Part shown: positions 24,275 through 35,315 of the stretch, piece by piece
Layout: every line of letters starts with the position of its first letter
Numbering within the stretch: position 1 is the stretch's first letter
NCBI GenBank assembly: GCA_051530055.1
Contig: CM121342.1
Span: 8,556,001 to 8,620,000 of the forward strand
Direction: 5' to 3'
From: Neoechinorhynchus agilis
Lineage: Eukaryota; Acanthocephala
DNA length: 64,000 nt
Position numbers and translations under genes: made by a program
The notes under the pieces: model-generated
Seen by the model: the letters and a program-made list of their open reading frames with translations, nothing else
Database searches by the model: none
Told to the model about the DNA's origin: nothing

Positions 24275-24419
24275 TTTGAACATTGAATTATTCAGCGTTT
24301 GTTTGTGGTGGTGGTAGTAGTGTCAGATATTTAGAAGGCACTCTCTGAAATATTGGACTTAATAAATTTCTTCAATTTTTCACCGCCATAAACAAACGCT
24401 GACTAATTCAATGTTCAAA
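24275..24419. mobile_element. Short MITE/fold-back element
   Basis: Left arm 24275-24312 (TTGAACATTGAATTATTCAG...) and right arm 24381-24419 are reverse complements with one or two mismatches. A related diverged copy is at 48080-48205 (CCATAAACAAACGCTGAATA). Confidence 0.85.
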
Positions 24420-25226
24420 TATATACGGCGGATTTATGGCGAATCTGCTTACCTGAAAGGCAATGGGAATGGAAGATCTTCAGTGTCTTTTAATAACTAA
24501 CAACCTTGATAAAGGCGTACAAGATTGTGCCTCCGAAAACAATCGGATTTTATAAATTCCTTTTATTTTTAAACTATAAACGAAGTTTTCATTATTTAGA
24601 TCAAAGAAGCTTTAAATATGTTTCAATTTTGAGATTAAATGCATATTTTTGCCTGTTTTTTTAGGCGAGTCTGTATTTCTTGAAAGTTTCAAGTTAGCAG
24701 AACAGTAGTTTCGTTCACCTACATTTATCAATCGATCAGTATTGAGCTGATTACGCATTTAAGAGACAATTTTTTGTAGTTTCACGATTGGATAAACTCT
24801 GTAGTTTTCATTAACCTCACTGATGATCAGAAAACATCGAATTAGTAAACATTATTACAGATAAATGTGTGAAATTCCAATTACTTTCAAATTCACTCAT
24901 AAAGTTCTTTAATTTCAAAGTCAGAATCTGTGGTAGATTTTCGCCAAATGAAATTTACTCGCTCTCACTTAAAAAATCGCCACTAATCCCCCTTTTCTTT
25001 AGTTCACAATTAAAGATCTAAAAATAAACCGAAGAACCTTGAGAAAAAGATTTCCCTTACTCTCGCATTCGACCTGGATAGACGCAGCATTCACAATTAT
25101 GGATATTCCGCATTGTGTCTATCCATTTTTAGTGGCATTATTCCACCTCTGCTGCTCTTTTCCGCACAGGCAGACAAATTGATGTCGCTTTTTCTCCATC
25201 AATCGGCTGTTCCGTTTTCATCCAAG

Positions 25227-27401
25227 ATGTTCATCATTCTTTTCTCGATTACTTTGAGCCGTGTAGCGTCAATCATAAACGGGGCTTCGGATTCGGACAT
25301 GCGACGGCTTCATGAACAGCTTTTTTCAAAATACAATAAAAACGTTTTACCTGTAAAAGATCCCCGAATTCCTATTGAGCTGCTACTCGGTTTAAAACTA
25401 GACCAGATTGTTGATATCGATGAACGAAATCAAGTTATGACGACGAACGTTTGGTTGATCCATGAGTGGACGGACGCGAAGATGACTTGGGATCCCAGTG
25501 AGTTCGGTGGACTCACACAAATAGAAGTTCCATCTTCGCTCCTTTGGATTCCTGACGTCGTCCTCTATAACAACGCTGATGGAACATTCGTGGTGGATAC
25601 AGTCAATTGGGCTCATGTGTTCTACAATGGAACTGTGAAATGGACAACTCCTGTGACCTATAAAAGTCAATGCGATATCAACATCCAATATTATCCATTC
25701 GATATCCAGAATTGCACTCTGAAATTCGGCGTCTGGTCTCATGGGAAGAAGCAAATCATTCTAAGACATTTGTCGTATCAGGTTGTTGCTAATCCTGGTG
25801 TTGAGCTAAGTGCTTATGAAGAAAGTATAGAATGGGATCTACTGTCTGTCCCTGCCATCAGGCATGAAATCGAGTACGAATGCTGTCCTGGAGATGCGTT
25901 TATGGACGTTACTTTTTGTATAGAAATCAGACGAAAAAGTCTGTTTTAAAATGAAGGAAAACAAAGGAGGGTGTTACTCTCAATTTTTGGTGAAAGTAGA
26001 ATGTGAATCCTCCTAATTTTAATCAATATGTTTTTTCTCTTAAACTTTAAAAATGTACCAAATCAATTTTACCCATCATGGAATGTTCTTAGAAAATTAA
26101 TTCCAAATACATCAAAATCCCAAGTGTTTTTTTAGGTACTCAACCGGTAAAATATTTTTTTAATTAAAGAACTTCTGCAAACCTCGTCAGATTCATCATG
26201 AGTTTTTAGTCATTAAAAGGGTCTTAAGCGTTTTTTAATAACTAAAAAACTGTTGATGAACCCACGGTGAGATTCGCAAAACGTCTTTAATAAACTCTTA
26301 ACCGAGTGAAGACTTTATAAATCGCACACTTCTAATCTTTATTGGCCTTCTCACATCAACATTTTGAGCGTTTTCATTAGAATTATTGCTTTAGAAGTCT
26401 TACCCGGTTAAGAGTTTATTAAAGACGTCCTGCAAACCTCGTCAGATTCATCATGAGTTTTTAGTCATTAAAAGGGTCTTAAGCGTTTTTTAATAACTAA
26501 AAAACTGTTGATGAACCCACGGTGAGATTCGCAAAACGTCTTTAATAAACTCTTAACCGAGTGAAGACTTTAAAAATAGCACCGCCCCCGCGGTACCTCC
26601 TCACAAAAACCCACATTCAAATCCGACTTTCCAATTTCACATTAAATTCAAATCTTTGGATTTTCTTCGTATACACTGTCAACTTGGTTGCTCCATGCGT
26701 TTGCATCGCCTTCTTAGCAATAATGGTATTCCACTTGCCCAGTGCAAGTGGAGAGAAAATGACATTGGCCATTTCAATAATGGTTGCACTCCAAGTCTTC
26801 TACTTGCTAATGATTGAGATCTTACCATCGACCTCCGTTCATGTGCCACTTTTAGGAAAATATTTACTATTCACGTTCGTCTTTGTAAACATTTCAATCC
26901 TGCTAGCACTTATAATCTCGAATATCCATTTTCGTGATCCTAAAATGCACCCATTGCCACCATGGGCCCGAAGAATGTTCTTTCAAACACTCCCACCGTG
27001 GCTGTTAATGGACAAACCCGCTCTGCCTGTCGATTTCGAATCTAACGTGTGAGATATTCTCTCATTTGCGCTTAAAGAGAACATCTTTTGTTAATACTGA
27101 TCAGAATGCCAAGGATTTTGAACTAACGGAATCCATAAAAGACTCATATCATAGCTATGCAAATGAACTGGATGTGATTAAACGGAACTTTAGACTGATC
27201 CAAGAAGAGAAAATGTCCGAACTAAATGACAAAATCGTGGCTGAAGGATGGGCTTATGTCGCCCTCGTTCTAGATCGAATATTTCTTATTATTTACACAT
27301 TTACATTTCTTGTAGGAACGACAATTTGCTTGTTAAGTGCGCCCGCCCTCTATGACTCAAGAAATCCATTGTCCAGCGCGTCTGTGATTGGAAATCAATA
27401 A
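25227..27401 (+). CDS. Nicotinic acetylcholine receptor subunit, alpha type
   Basis: Pentameric cation channel subunit at the cell surface. Exons 25227-25946, about 26672-27046 and 27078-27401, 472 residues. A signal peptide starts at MFIILFSITLSRVASI. The ligand-binding domain shows SLLWIPDVVLYNNADG, the Cys-loop CDINIQYYPFDIQNC (13 residues between the cysteines) and the vicinal pair YECC that marks alpha subunits. M1 is YTVNLVAPCVCIAFL, M2 GEKMTLAISIMVALQVF with the cation-selecting Glu, M3 PLLGKYLLFTFVFVNISILL, M4 WAYVALVLDRIFLIIYTFTF. The M3-M4 loop is short. The start is chosen at 25227, which follows CATCCAAG, because the open frame before it has no hydrophobic leader. Intron 2 is a 31-nt GT-AG intron (27047-27077). 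Intron 1 has no usable acceptor. The M2 sequence resembles ACR-16/alpha7-like subunits. Confidence 0.95.
25947..26671 (+). other. Non-GT-AG intron with inverted ends (nicotinic receptor intron 1)
   Basis: The family motif RRKxLFYTVNL is recovered by joining RRKSLF (ends 25946) to YTVNLV (26672). There is no AG between 26580 and 26672, so no normal acceptor is available. Arms GAAGGAAAACAAAG at 25953-25966 and CTTTGGATTTTCTTC at 26654-26668 pair along their length with small gaps. The interior carries two MITE copies. Confidence 0.7.
26138..26579. mobile_element. Two tandem MITE copies inside the receptor intron
   Basis: A ~140-bp segment at 26175-26315 (CTGCAAACCTCGTCAG ... GAGTGAAGACTTTA) is repeated without visible change at 26430-26570, 255 bp apart. 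The outer parts (CGGTTAAGAGTTTATTAAAG and its complement CTTTAATAAACTCTTAACCG) are inverted terminal repeats. A third, diverged relative is at 41866-42163. Confidence 0.85.
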
Positions 27402-27567
27402 CAATTTACTTGTTGTTCTAAAAGTGGGGTGTGAAAATAATCCCGGTTAAATATTCCTTTATTATTATGAAATATTTCGAAAGAGGAAACCTTACCTCAT
27501 TAGTTATCTGAACAAGTTTGTGTAGTAGTTCTTTTTTTTGTTTGGTCTTGTAAACTCGGGCTAGAAT
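27402..27567. other. Short spacer
   Basis: 3' flank of the receptor; nothing recognised. Confidence 0.4.
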
Positions 27568-29200
27568 ATGCCCGATTGTAACCCCTGCACTGTGTTGCGT
27601 ATTTGCCCTTTGGGCCCGATAGCCTTCTCACTCACAGTCAATCTCGTCGCGCACTCTCTCCAGTCCAGCCTTAACGGCTGGTATCTGGACAATGCCACGC
27701 TCGGAGGTAACCATTCTGTAGTACTACGCGATTTGGAGACACTCGTGAAGGAGGCGGCCTGCGAAATGCGAGATTTTAGTGATGAATGTGGAAGATGAGG
27801 CTATCAGGCAAACTATCGTGAAAGATTTGCAGAACCTGACCCCCCCAGGATAGAATTGATCACTTTAGACCTGTTGAGTCTTCTAGAAAGTTGCATTTTT
27901 GGTCATATTACTGACGCCGAAATCGCCAATCTTCAACCGCAACTGTCGGTGCTGTGCGAACGAGTTGATGAATCATCTTCACACGAAGCTCTGTTCCTGA
28001 TCAAGAACATCCTATATTTCCCAAATTGCTGTATAAGCTGCGCACAACACCTTTTTTAGACATAAGGAAAAGCTGACAGAATTAGACGAGACGGTGAAAG
28101 CCTCTCTCGAGAAAATTTTAAATACTCAGCTGTCAGACAAGTGTCATTGATTGTGCTGTCCGGCGGTTTGGGTATCCGAAAAAAAGCTGGTATTTCTCTG
28201 CCAGCTTATTTGGGATCGTATGAAGCGAGCCGCAAAATAGTTCAATCTTTTCTTGGCGAGAATTACACTTTGGATGAAGATTTCGTGGAGGCTCTTAATC
28301 TTTGTTGTGGAGATTCAGGCAGCGAGCAGGTACCCGTTGATGGTTGCAAACAATCAGTTTGGACTAACCCATGGTAGCGAGAATCCATAACTCTTTATTT
28401 TCAGAATCTCGTGACCTGGTGAACCGAACTAGATTGGCGGCAGTCTCTAAAATAGAATCAGGTGATTGGCTCAGTGCTATCCAAATCGTTTCTGTGGGTT
28501 CACTCCAACGAGACAGTAAAGATTGTAGTGACCAACTGAGACTTGGGGTTCCGATGTGCACATCCCATCGTTGCCGTTGCGGAGCGACCGTGAAACCATC
28601 GGGACGCTATGGTCTCGTCTGTCGGCAATCTGGCGGAAGGTACTCACGGCACGCCTAAGTGAATGCAAATCTTAGTCGTGCCCTGAATATTGAGAATGCG
28701 CCAAACATCCTAGAGCCGAGCAATCTTTGCCAACTCGATGGATAGCCAACAACATAAAATTCGCCGCTATTAAACCGGAGGAGGAGAAGCGACCATGTCT
28801 GAAGAACGGGAATATCTTGGATTATTATCTTCGACGGAAGGGCGGGGGAAGATACTTTCTTTTTCCTGGTTTTGCCACCCCGGGAATTTAAATTCACGGC
28901 GTCCAGGAAATATCGGAAATAAATTAGTGAATTTTTGAATCCCTGCGATGGCAAAACTAAGATAAAGGAAATTAAAGCGATATTTCGTTTCCTTTGAGGT
29001 CGAGACACTTGGGGGCGTTTGGTAACGCGGCGCAGGGCCTCGTAGATCAATTGTCTAAGAGACTGAAACAAAAGTCTGCCTATGGAATGGAAGGGAGCAC
29101 TGAATCTGTGCTTTTGATTGTTACACCAGGACCGCAGCTGAGTGATCCAGAGAAGCGGTGGTGTAGATGTTTTTCGAACTCTTTTTGTCCCGGATATTTG
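27568..29200 (+). mobile_element. Broken LINE copy (RT tail to C terminus)
   Basis: Plus strand, same family as the copies at 31.2-32.6 kb and 47.0-47.9 kb. The RT tail reads GPIAFSLTVNLVAHSL and WYLDNATLGG, where the catalytic YLDD has become YLDN. Downstream are the linker (CRCGATVKPSGRYGLVCR, a Cys-rich finger-like motif) and LGAFGNAAQGLVDQL near the end. Between 28.76 and 28.97 kb the expected protein is replaced by unrelated sequence containing GGCGGGGGAAGATAC, which also occurs at 48.95 kb. Several breaks; inactive. Confidence 0.85.
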
Positions 29201-29324
29201 TAAATTCTTTTTTTGAACACATTATCTCAATAATTTTTCTTCCGTATAATAAAACGTAATAGAATTCATCACAAACGATGAGCAACAAACAGCGCACGAT
29301 TACTGTGTTTTGTTCATTGTAGCT

Positions 29325-29777
29325 TTATTCGTTCCTACATGTTTCGCAGTCTTGTATTTCCCACAATCTATCGAGCAAATCTTGTAACTTGTCGTCTGTT
29401 ATTTTTTCATCCAAAGTTGGAATTAAACATTTCGCTTCCTCACTGTTCTTTGGCAACAAATTTACTAATGTTACTATTTCGTATGGATGTGCATCGAATG
29501 CTCTTGCTATTGCTGCTTCCGCTTCTCTTAAAAAATGATCGTTCTTGAATTTCGCTACTTTTTCGCAATATTTAAACATTTCTGAACTTCGTTTTGCGTT
29601 CCTTGTTTGTTTCGTAAAATCGTTCATGCGATCCTTCAAAATTAAATACACGTCACTGATTGATGCGATTCTGGCTTCCGGTTCGATTTTCGGTAAAACT
29701 AAGCACGAAGCATCTTCTTCATAAAAGGATTCGAGAATTGCACTTTGCTTTGGATTAGGCCGTTGAATCGCTGACAT
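29325..29777 (-). CDS. POLR2D: RNA polymerase II subunit RPB4
   Basis: Forms the RPB4-RPB7 stalk of RNA polymerase II in the nucleus. Single exon, 150 residues, against 142 in human. EEDASCLVLPK matches the conserved N-terminal EEDAS.L.FPK, and NLLPKNSEEAKCLIPTLDEK matches the HRDC-like C-terminal core (NLCPETAEEAKALIPSL); KFKNDH corresponds to FKN. A six-residue tail after the core differs from other animals. The ATG at 29777 is chosen because it starts the family-length protein and follows TTTACAG directly. That acceptor-like sequence is the exact end of the long-TIR element upstream, so the element forms the whole visible 5' flank. Confidence 0.92.
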   Translation of the reverse strand: MSAIQRPNPKQSAILESFYEEDASCLVLPKIEPEARIASISDVYLILKDRMNDFTKQTRNAKRSSEMFKYCEKVAKFKNDHFLREAEAAIARAFDAHPYEIVTLVNLLPKNSEEAKCLIPTLDEKITDDKLQDLLDRLWEIQDCETCRNE

Positions 29778-30424
29778 CTGTAAATGTAACAAAATCACGG
29801 CAAAGCAAAAGTGATTTCTAGTTCTATCAAATCGTCCTTTCGTGATATTCGATTTAAGAATGCTCTGTTCTTTTTTTTCAGAAAAAGGATACGCGTTTTA
29901 TTCCTAACAGAGATTTCTTTGCACGAACGTAATTGTAGGAGCAACGCTCTTAGCGTCGTCTTTATTGTTATGCTGCGAAAAGCGAAGAATGCTTTGTTCC
30001 GTGTCTATGCTTCGTTCTGTGGATATCGAAATGCGTTGATAGGTTGCGATAATGCGCTTTCAAAAATTTTAATTTCGCGTGTTATGAATTTCTCGATTTT
30101 TGTCCGCTTAGCACCTCAAATGGTTAGGCGAATCCGCAAATTATTTTTCAATGATATTCTAAATGTATGGATCCAAATCCGATTTGGTCGCTTATCATTT
30201 TTGATTTCCTTGAATTTGTATTCGCGACCGCCTTCTTTTTTGAACAAAACGTGTTGCTCCTACAATTACGTTCGCGCAAAGAAATCTCTGTTAGGAATAA
30301 AACGCGAATCCTTTTGCTGGCAAAAAAACGAGCAGAGCGTTCTTAAATCGAATATCACGAAAGGACGATTTCATAGAACTAGAAATCACTCTTGTTTTAC
30401 TGTGATTTTGTTACATTTACATAT
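29778..30424. mobile_element. Long-TIR element (~165-bp arms) abutting POLR2D
   Basis: Left arm begins CTGTAAATGTAACAAAATCAC at 29778 and runs to about 29950 (GAACGTAATTGTAGGAGCAAC); the right arm is its inverted copy from about 30253 to 30424. The arms are highly similar with short gaps. The interior has no transposase; ORFs here (for example 29811-30497) are by-products. Non-autonomous DNA element or fold-back. Confidence 0.9.
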
Positions 30425-30458
30425 GTTTTTTGTAGTAATACCACCCCGCCGGATTCAA

Positions 30459-30567
30459 AAATTAACTAATTTATTTCCGATATTTCATGTCGGATAATTT
30501 CGACATATGACAAATCTTGCGAAAATGTCGACGTGAAATATCGGAAATGAATTAGTGAATTTTTGAG
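30459..30567. mobile_element. Short MITE with ~37-bp TIRs
   Basis: TTCAAAAATTAACTAATTTA... at 30459-30497 and the inverted copy ending GAATTAGTGAATTTTTGA at about 30530-30567. The half motif AAATATCGGAAATAAATTAG also occurs in the LINE-linked segments at 28.91 kb and 49.03 kb. Confidence 0.85.
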
Positions 30568-30721
30568 GCCGTCCCATCGCTTCGCTCGGGGACGGCACAT
30601 TTTTCGCTTCGCTCGGAACCTGGATGTTACACAGTAATATGAAGACGGAAAATTGCCCACCAAAAATGAGCAAAGTGAAAAGACCGAGCAAACTTTCAAC
30701 GCAGACAACTTGAACGCGCCA

Positions 30722-31161
30722 CACTTCTTCGTCGATTATACGAGCCGTATTCTCACTGTACGGCTTGTCAAATGAAGGTTCACCAGGCTGAGCTGTTTCA
30801 AATGAGATCGGACCGAGTTCCTTACTCATTCCATAGTGCACAATCTGCGCATACGCCATTTGAGTAACCTTCCGAAGATCATCATGGGCACCGGTGCTAA
30901 GTTTATCAAAGAAAATCAATTCTGATGCTCTTCCTCCCAATGCCATGCACATCCGGTCCATTAATTCCGCTTCCGTGTATATACTTTGTTCTGTTGGCAA
31001 GTATTGAGCATATCCTAAACCACGCCCACGAGGTATTATCGACACTTTGAGCAGAGCATCGGCATGTTCTAGAAACCATCCACAAATCGCATGACCGGCT
31101 TCGTGAAATGCCACTGTTCGTTTTTCACCAGGTTTCAAAATTTTTGTCTTCTTTTCCAAGC
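30722..31161 (-). pseudogene. Isolated exon of an m-AAA protease (AFG3L2/YME1-like, M41 domain)
   Basis: The minus strand reads [20 protein letters not shown], then the zinc motif [59 protein letters not shown] and [12 protein letters not shown]. This is the start of the peptidase M41 domain of mitochondrial AFG3L2-type proteases. An acceptor-like CTCTAAG precedes it. Neither the AAA ATPase domain nor the C-terminal ~60 residues are found: upstream is a LINE and then SF3A1, downstream are a MITE and POLR2D. The exon itself is intact, so it is a duplicated exon, part of a gene split by rearrangement, or an assembly effect. No internal stop is seen. Confidence 0.8.
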
Positions 31162-31199
31162 CTTAGAGGAAATAAAATGGGTCAGTCGCAAGTCAGATG

Positions 31200-32590
31200 G
31201 AAACGATTTTAGAGCTCACACTTTCCAGCATTAAGCTCAACGCCCAATCTCGCAGTCTCAGTAATCAGCGTCTCCAAATCGCGCAGTACAACGGAGGGAT
31301 CACCTCCGAGCGTAGCGTCATCCAAGTAAGAAGCGTTGAAGTTGGAATGGAGAGAGTGCGCTATTGGATTTACTGTTAGGGAGAATGCGATTGGACCGAG
31401 GGGATCTCCTTGCTGCACTCCTCTTTCGGACCAAATGAGGTGGTCTTCGAAAAGCAAAGGGGTCTCCGTCCCGTAGGCATTGAGAAAATACTGGAAGGCT
31501 TCTGGTGCGTGATCCCTAATTGCGCAGAACAGGCTTTCTCTATTGAGAGAGTTAAAGGCATTCTGAAAATCACACTTAAGAATCACACACGGCTCTGAAC
31601 TCCTCGTAGTAAAGTTTCGGAGCGCGTAGACAATAGCTTCCGCCCTGCAGGATGTGCAGCAGCCCAGTTGGACTGGGCGAAGTTGCTGCCCGGTTTTCTC
31701 TGTGATACGTTTACAGAGAATTTTTCCTGCAAGTCGGTGTATCGTCGAAGATACGGCGATGGGACGAATCCCACCTTCTTTTTTTGTGAAGGCACATAAT
31801 GATGCTCCGAAAAATAGGTCTTTTGTAAGGGGATTCATGTCCTCTCCAGTCAGGTGGTCGACGCCTCACCAGCAGTAATGGACATCATTTCCTTTAGGTG
31901 CTGAAGCCTTAGCCCGTCAAGCCCATGACCCGAACCATTTGCAAAAGATGAGATGGCCTTTATTAACTCTGAAAATTGAGTATTGTATGGAAGGAGGTGG
32001 GATTTCAAAACTGCCGCTACTCCATGGGTGTTTTGACGGGAGTATTTGTAGTGTCTCGTTGTCTCCTTGTGCAAAACTGTCGGAGGATGATAATAACCGA
32101 ACAGCCCCCCGAACATCTCCGTCCGCTAGCTTCGAAGAGACACGTTCAGTCAGGGATCGCTTTGAAAAACGGCAACGAAACCCTTCCTTCGTGCGTCCCT
32201 TACAAACCTCGCGAAATTTCATTTCAAAATTGTTAAATATTTGTTCAAAAAATGCCACCCTTTAATTGATTGTTGATGTCAAGGACACCCCGGAATCATC
32301 ACTGGTGCAAAAGACTAAGCACGGGAATGCGAAGAGCCGTGTCCATGATGGCGTAGAGTTCTTTTGGAGGCAATCGTTGAGCAATCCCGTAAATGCTTTG
32401 GCGACCTGATATCGTGCGCCTTTTGGGATCCGTTTCAGGGCGTTCCTGGACAGAAACCGCACGATATCAGGTATCGAAATAGAGTCAGTGGTGATCCGAG
32501 AGGTCCAAGGCATAAAAAAATCGGTTGATTGTCGTGGAGAACCAGAAACGCTACAGCGGAGATCCGGGGGACCATGGGCAAACATTTGAA
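31200..32590 (-). mobile_element. LINE copy with reverse transcriptase core
   Basis: Minus-strand frames: an upstream segment with SRNALKRIPKGARYQVAKAF, then FANGSGHGLDGLRLQHLKEM, then RT motifs GGIRPIAVSSTIHRLAGK, CDFQNAFNSLNR, GVQQGDPLGPIAFSL and ASYLDDATLGG with an intact YLDD. The frame changes at least twice and the element ends at about 31200, next to the protease exon. Same family as 27.6 kb and 47.0 kb. Confidence 0.88.
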
Positions 32591-32852
32591 TTACTAAAGA
32601 TTAGTTTAAAGATTTAACGATTTACGTGGTCATTATCTCGCTATTTCTCGCTTTTTTTGCATTTAAAAAGCACTAATAATGTGTTCACTGTAACATTTAA
32701 GAACTCAAGTTGATTTTTTGAGTGATGAAATGCACATAAAAGACTAAAAATTCTCCTCATTTCGTTCGCTTGTCGTTATTTAAGAAAAGGTAATTTCCCC
32801 ATATCCTGAAACCAAACACGAGGCGAAACTTAAAGCTATAAAAGTGAAACAT

Positions 32853-35071
32853 TTATTTTTTTCTTCCACCGCGTTCCTTCAAAACCAACGCGACGCTCGA
32901 ATCCGGAACAATATTATAATAGGCGATTGTGTAGGCATCTTTCATGAACATGCTCTAAATTCGGAGAATAAATCATTCGTTGCAAAAGGTGCTGTCGAAA
33001 ACGTACCTGATATTGTAATTTTTGTTTACTAACAGGCAAATTGATACTTTCGGTTATTTTTTTCTTTAGCGAAGAAACCTTATCCATAAGAGCGAGAGTA
33101 ACGGTAATTGATTGTCCATTAAGAAGCCATTCACTATGCTTAGCATCCTGGTGCTCCGGGACGTCGACATTAAAGCCGATCAACGCTTCGTCCCCGCCGT
33201 AACGGACAGCGAATTCCCTTTCCGGAATTAAATGTTGTTCATTCTCGTTCAATCTAGCCATTTTTACCGCACTGGCCGATGAACTGACTAACGTTTCGGG
33301 TCGCTTAGACGGAGGGGACGATGGTCTTGGTGGTTCCGGGGGTAATAATCCTAGCATGTTTGTTATGTTACCTCCAGCTCCTCCACTTGCGTCTTTATGA
33401 GGGCCAATCCGTGATGCGTTCTCAAGAAGACCTTGAGCTCGATGGATAACACTGATTTGATCTTCGACTGTTATATTCTTCATAGCTTTCTTCGTAGTCT
33501 TCTCAACCGTAGAACTATGACCATCCCACATGGGTCTATCGTCCACTATCCTTACATCTTCCTCCCCGATCTTTTTCCCAATCATCGTCTCTTGATCGCC
33601 TTCACCGAAAATATCAGTTCGGCGTTCAGCTAACTTCTTAAGTTCAGACTGAACATTTCCGCATTCTGCATAGACCTCCTCCTGCTCCATTCGCTCTTTA
33701 ATCTCCCGTTCTTTTATCTGAGCCCAACGTGGATCCAGCGTTGCATAACGCATATGTTCAGCAAGTTTATCGGCGGCAACCTTCTCGCCGGTGATTGGTG
33801 ATATCAGAAACGATGAATTTTTGGAAGCAGATCCGGCGGTTGATGAGACTGCCGATAACGGTTTTGCCTTTGGATCATAAGGCTTGATCAATACATCGCC
33901 TACTTGCGGAGGCTTCGGAGCGGCTGCTTGAGGCGACGGCGGTGCTGGTAATTCCGGCTTAATCGGTGGAGGCGATACAGCAAGTATTGGTGGCTCTATC
34001 GCTGCATTTGCTGCAGCCTCTTGTACTGCAGCGAAGGATTGTCTTTCCTCTTGAATAAGCCTCGCTCCAACTTCAGCTGGATTAGTCGGCATGGGAAAGT
34101 CGCCTAGTTCGTCTTGGTGGTAGTCGACCGTTTCAACAACTACGAAATCATGCCAATCGATGCGAGCATACGCGACACGTTCTCGTTCGGCTGCTTGTTC
34201 AATCCGAGATCGCTCTCGTTCTTGGTACGCTGCAAATTCCACACGGCATTTCAAAGATTCTAACACCCTATGAGGCTCGTCGATTTCTCTTTGAAAACGG
34301 CTTATTATATCTTTTGGATAAAGGAGAATTTTGGTAAGCTAAGCGAATCTTTTCGAAAAAAGGTGCCTTGAAAGGACCAAGAAAGATTCGCTCGAAGTAT
34401 AATGTTCAATGAGTTTTGTAAAGTAAGAAAAAAGACTATGCTGAGGTCTTAGAAAATCGAACTGGGCGTTTCTTTGTTCTCGATTCATCAATCCAATCAG
34501 AAACTGACGGCCATTTCGCGCAACGAACTGAGCTGTTAGTTTCACAAGATCCAAATCGAATGCAGATATAGACGGCGGATCAATGGTGAACTCAAGTTCA
34601 GGTGGAGGTGGGGGAGGTTCAGTTGGATATACAGCTCGTCGTACTTGCTCTTGGACTCGTTCAGGGATCTAAAATAAAATGTAAAAGCAATGAGACATTG
34701 ATGAGCTCAAAAAACCTACCTTCTGACCGGTTGATTGAGAAGACGTAAGATTCCCTCCGATGGATTCTTCGAGCTTATGTTTGTAGTAACCATGATATGG
34801 ATCAGACGGATTGAGAAAAGAAAACCGATTTGTACCAGCTTCCTGTTGTCTTATTCGCGCTTCAAATTCAGCCCCGTTTCGAGCGACAAACAGCGCTGTC
34901 TTGTCAACAATGTCTATGATATTTATGTTTTTCTAAAAATAAGATTTCACTCATCTTACTTCGTATCTCAAGCGGAGGATAAATTATTCCAATCTTTGTT
35001 TTTCGAGGTTCCGCCAAAGTTTCCGATTGAGCGTCATCAATATCCATCGTACAAGTTTCAGGCGCAGCCAT
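32853..35071 (-). CDS. SF3A1: Splicing factor 3A subunit 1
   Basis: U2 snRNP component needed for branch-site recognition. Five exons on the minus strand: 35071-34960, 34913-34720, 34668-34396, 34332-33007 and 32954-32853; 668 residues against 793 in human. SURP1 (VDKTALFVARNGAEFEARIR), then PPSISAFDLDLVKLTAQFV with SURP2 (VARNGRQFLIGLM, RPQHSLFSYFTKLIEHYT), RIDWHDFVVVETVDY, SPITGEKVAADKLAEHMR, DPRWAQIKE, RRTDIFGEGD, and a C-terminal ubiquitin-like domain ending KERGGRKK. The Pro-rich linker is shorter than in vertebrates. Introns 1, 2 and 4 are GT-AG; intron 3 is of the inverted-end type. ATG at 35071 follows TTCTTTGAAG. It is notable that a core U2 factor lies in a window with unusual introns, but nothing odd is seen in the protein. 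Confidence 0.96.
34333..34395 (-). other. Inverted-end intron, 63 nt (SF3A1 intron 3)
   Basis: EHYT (ends 34396) joined to KILLYPK (34332) restores the family length exactly. Arms AGCGAATCTTT at 34382-34392 and 34342-34352 are a perfect 11-bp inverted pair. An in-frame GT-AG alternative (GTCCTTTC to GCTTAG, 37 nt) exists but would add eight residues at the end of SURP2. Confidence 0.55.
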
Positions 35072-35315
35072 CTTCAAAGAAGACATAATAAATTCGGCAT
35101 CAAGATGATGTCTCCTTCAGAGTTTAACATAAACAATGAAATTGATTTTTGCAACCAATCACAGATTACAATTTGAAAAATTGTTAAGATTTTAAACGCA
35201 TGAGATTCTTTCGCGGATTGAAACGATTGCGAGATTTAAAACGCAGTAAAAAAGTTTTCACGAAAAAAATTTGATTGCCTTTCCATGCGTTCCAAAAGAT
35301 CAAAGACAGTGACGT

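Larger units (their letters stand above)
21855..25226. other. Gene-poor region
   Basis: About 3.4 kb of AT-rich sequence between the ARM-like gene and the receptor. I see no convincing ORF, and ORFs at 21610-22402 overlap the ARM gene or look random. It holds an imperfect hairpin near 22.85-22.98 kb and a MITE-like fold-back at 24.28-24.42 kb, listed separately. Confidence 0.5.

Noticed and set aside
29811-30497. 228-codon plus-strand ORF
   Set aside because: It runs through both arms of a long-TIR element; the protein is the two arms read in turn and resembles nothing.
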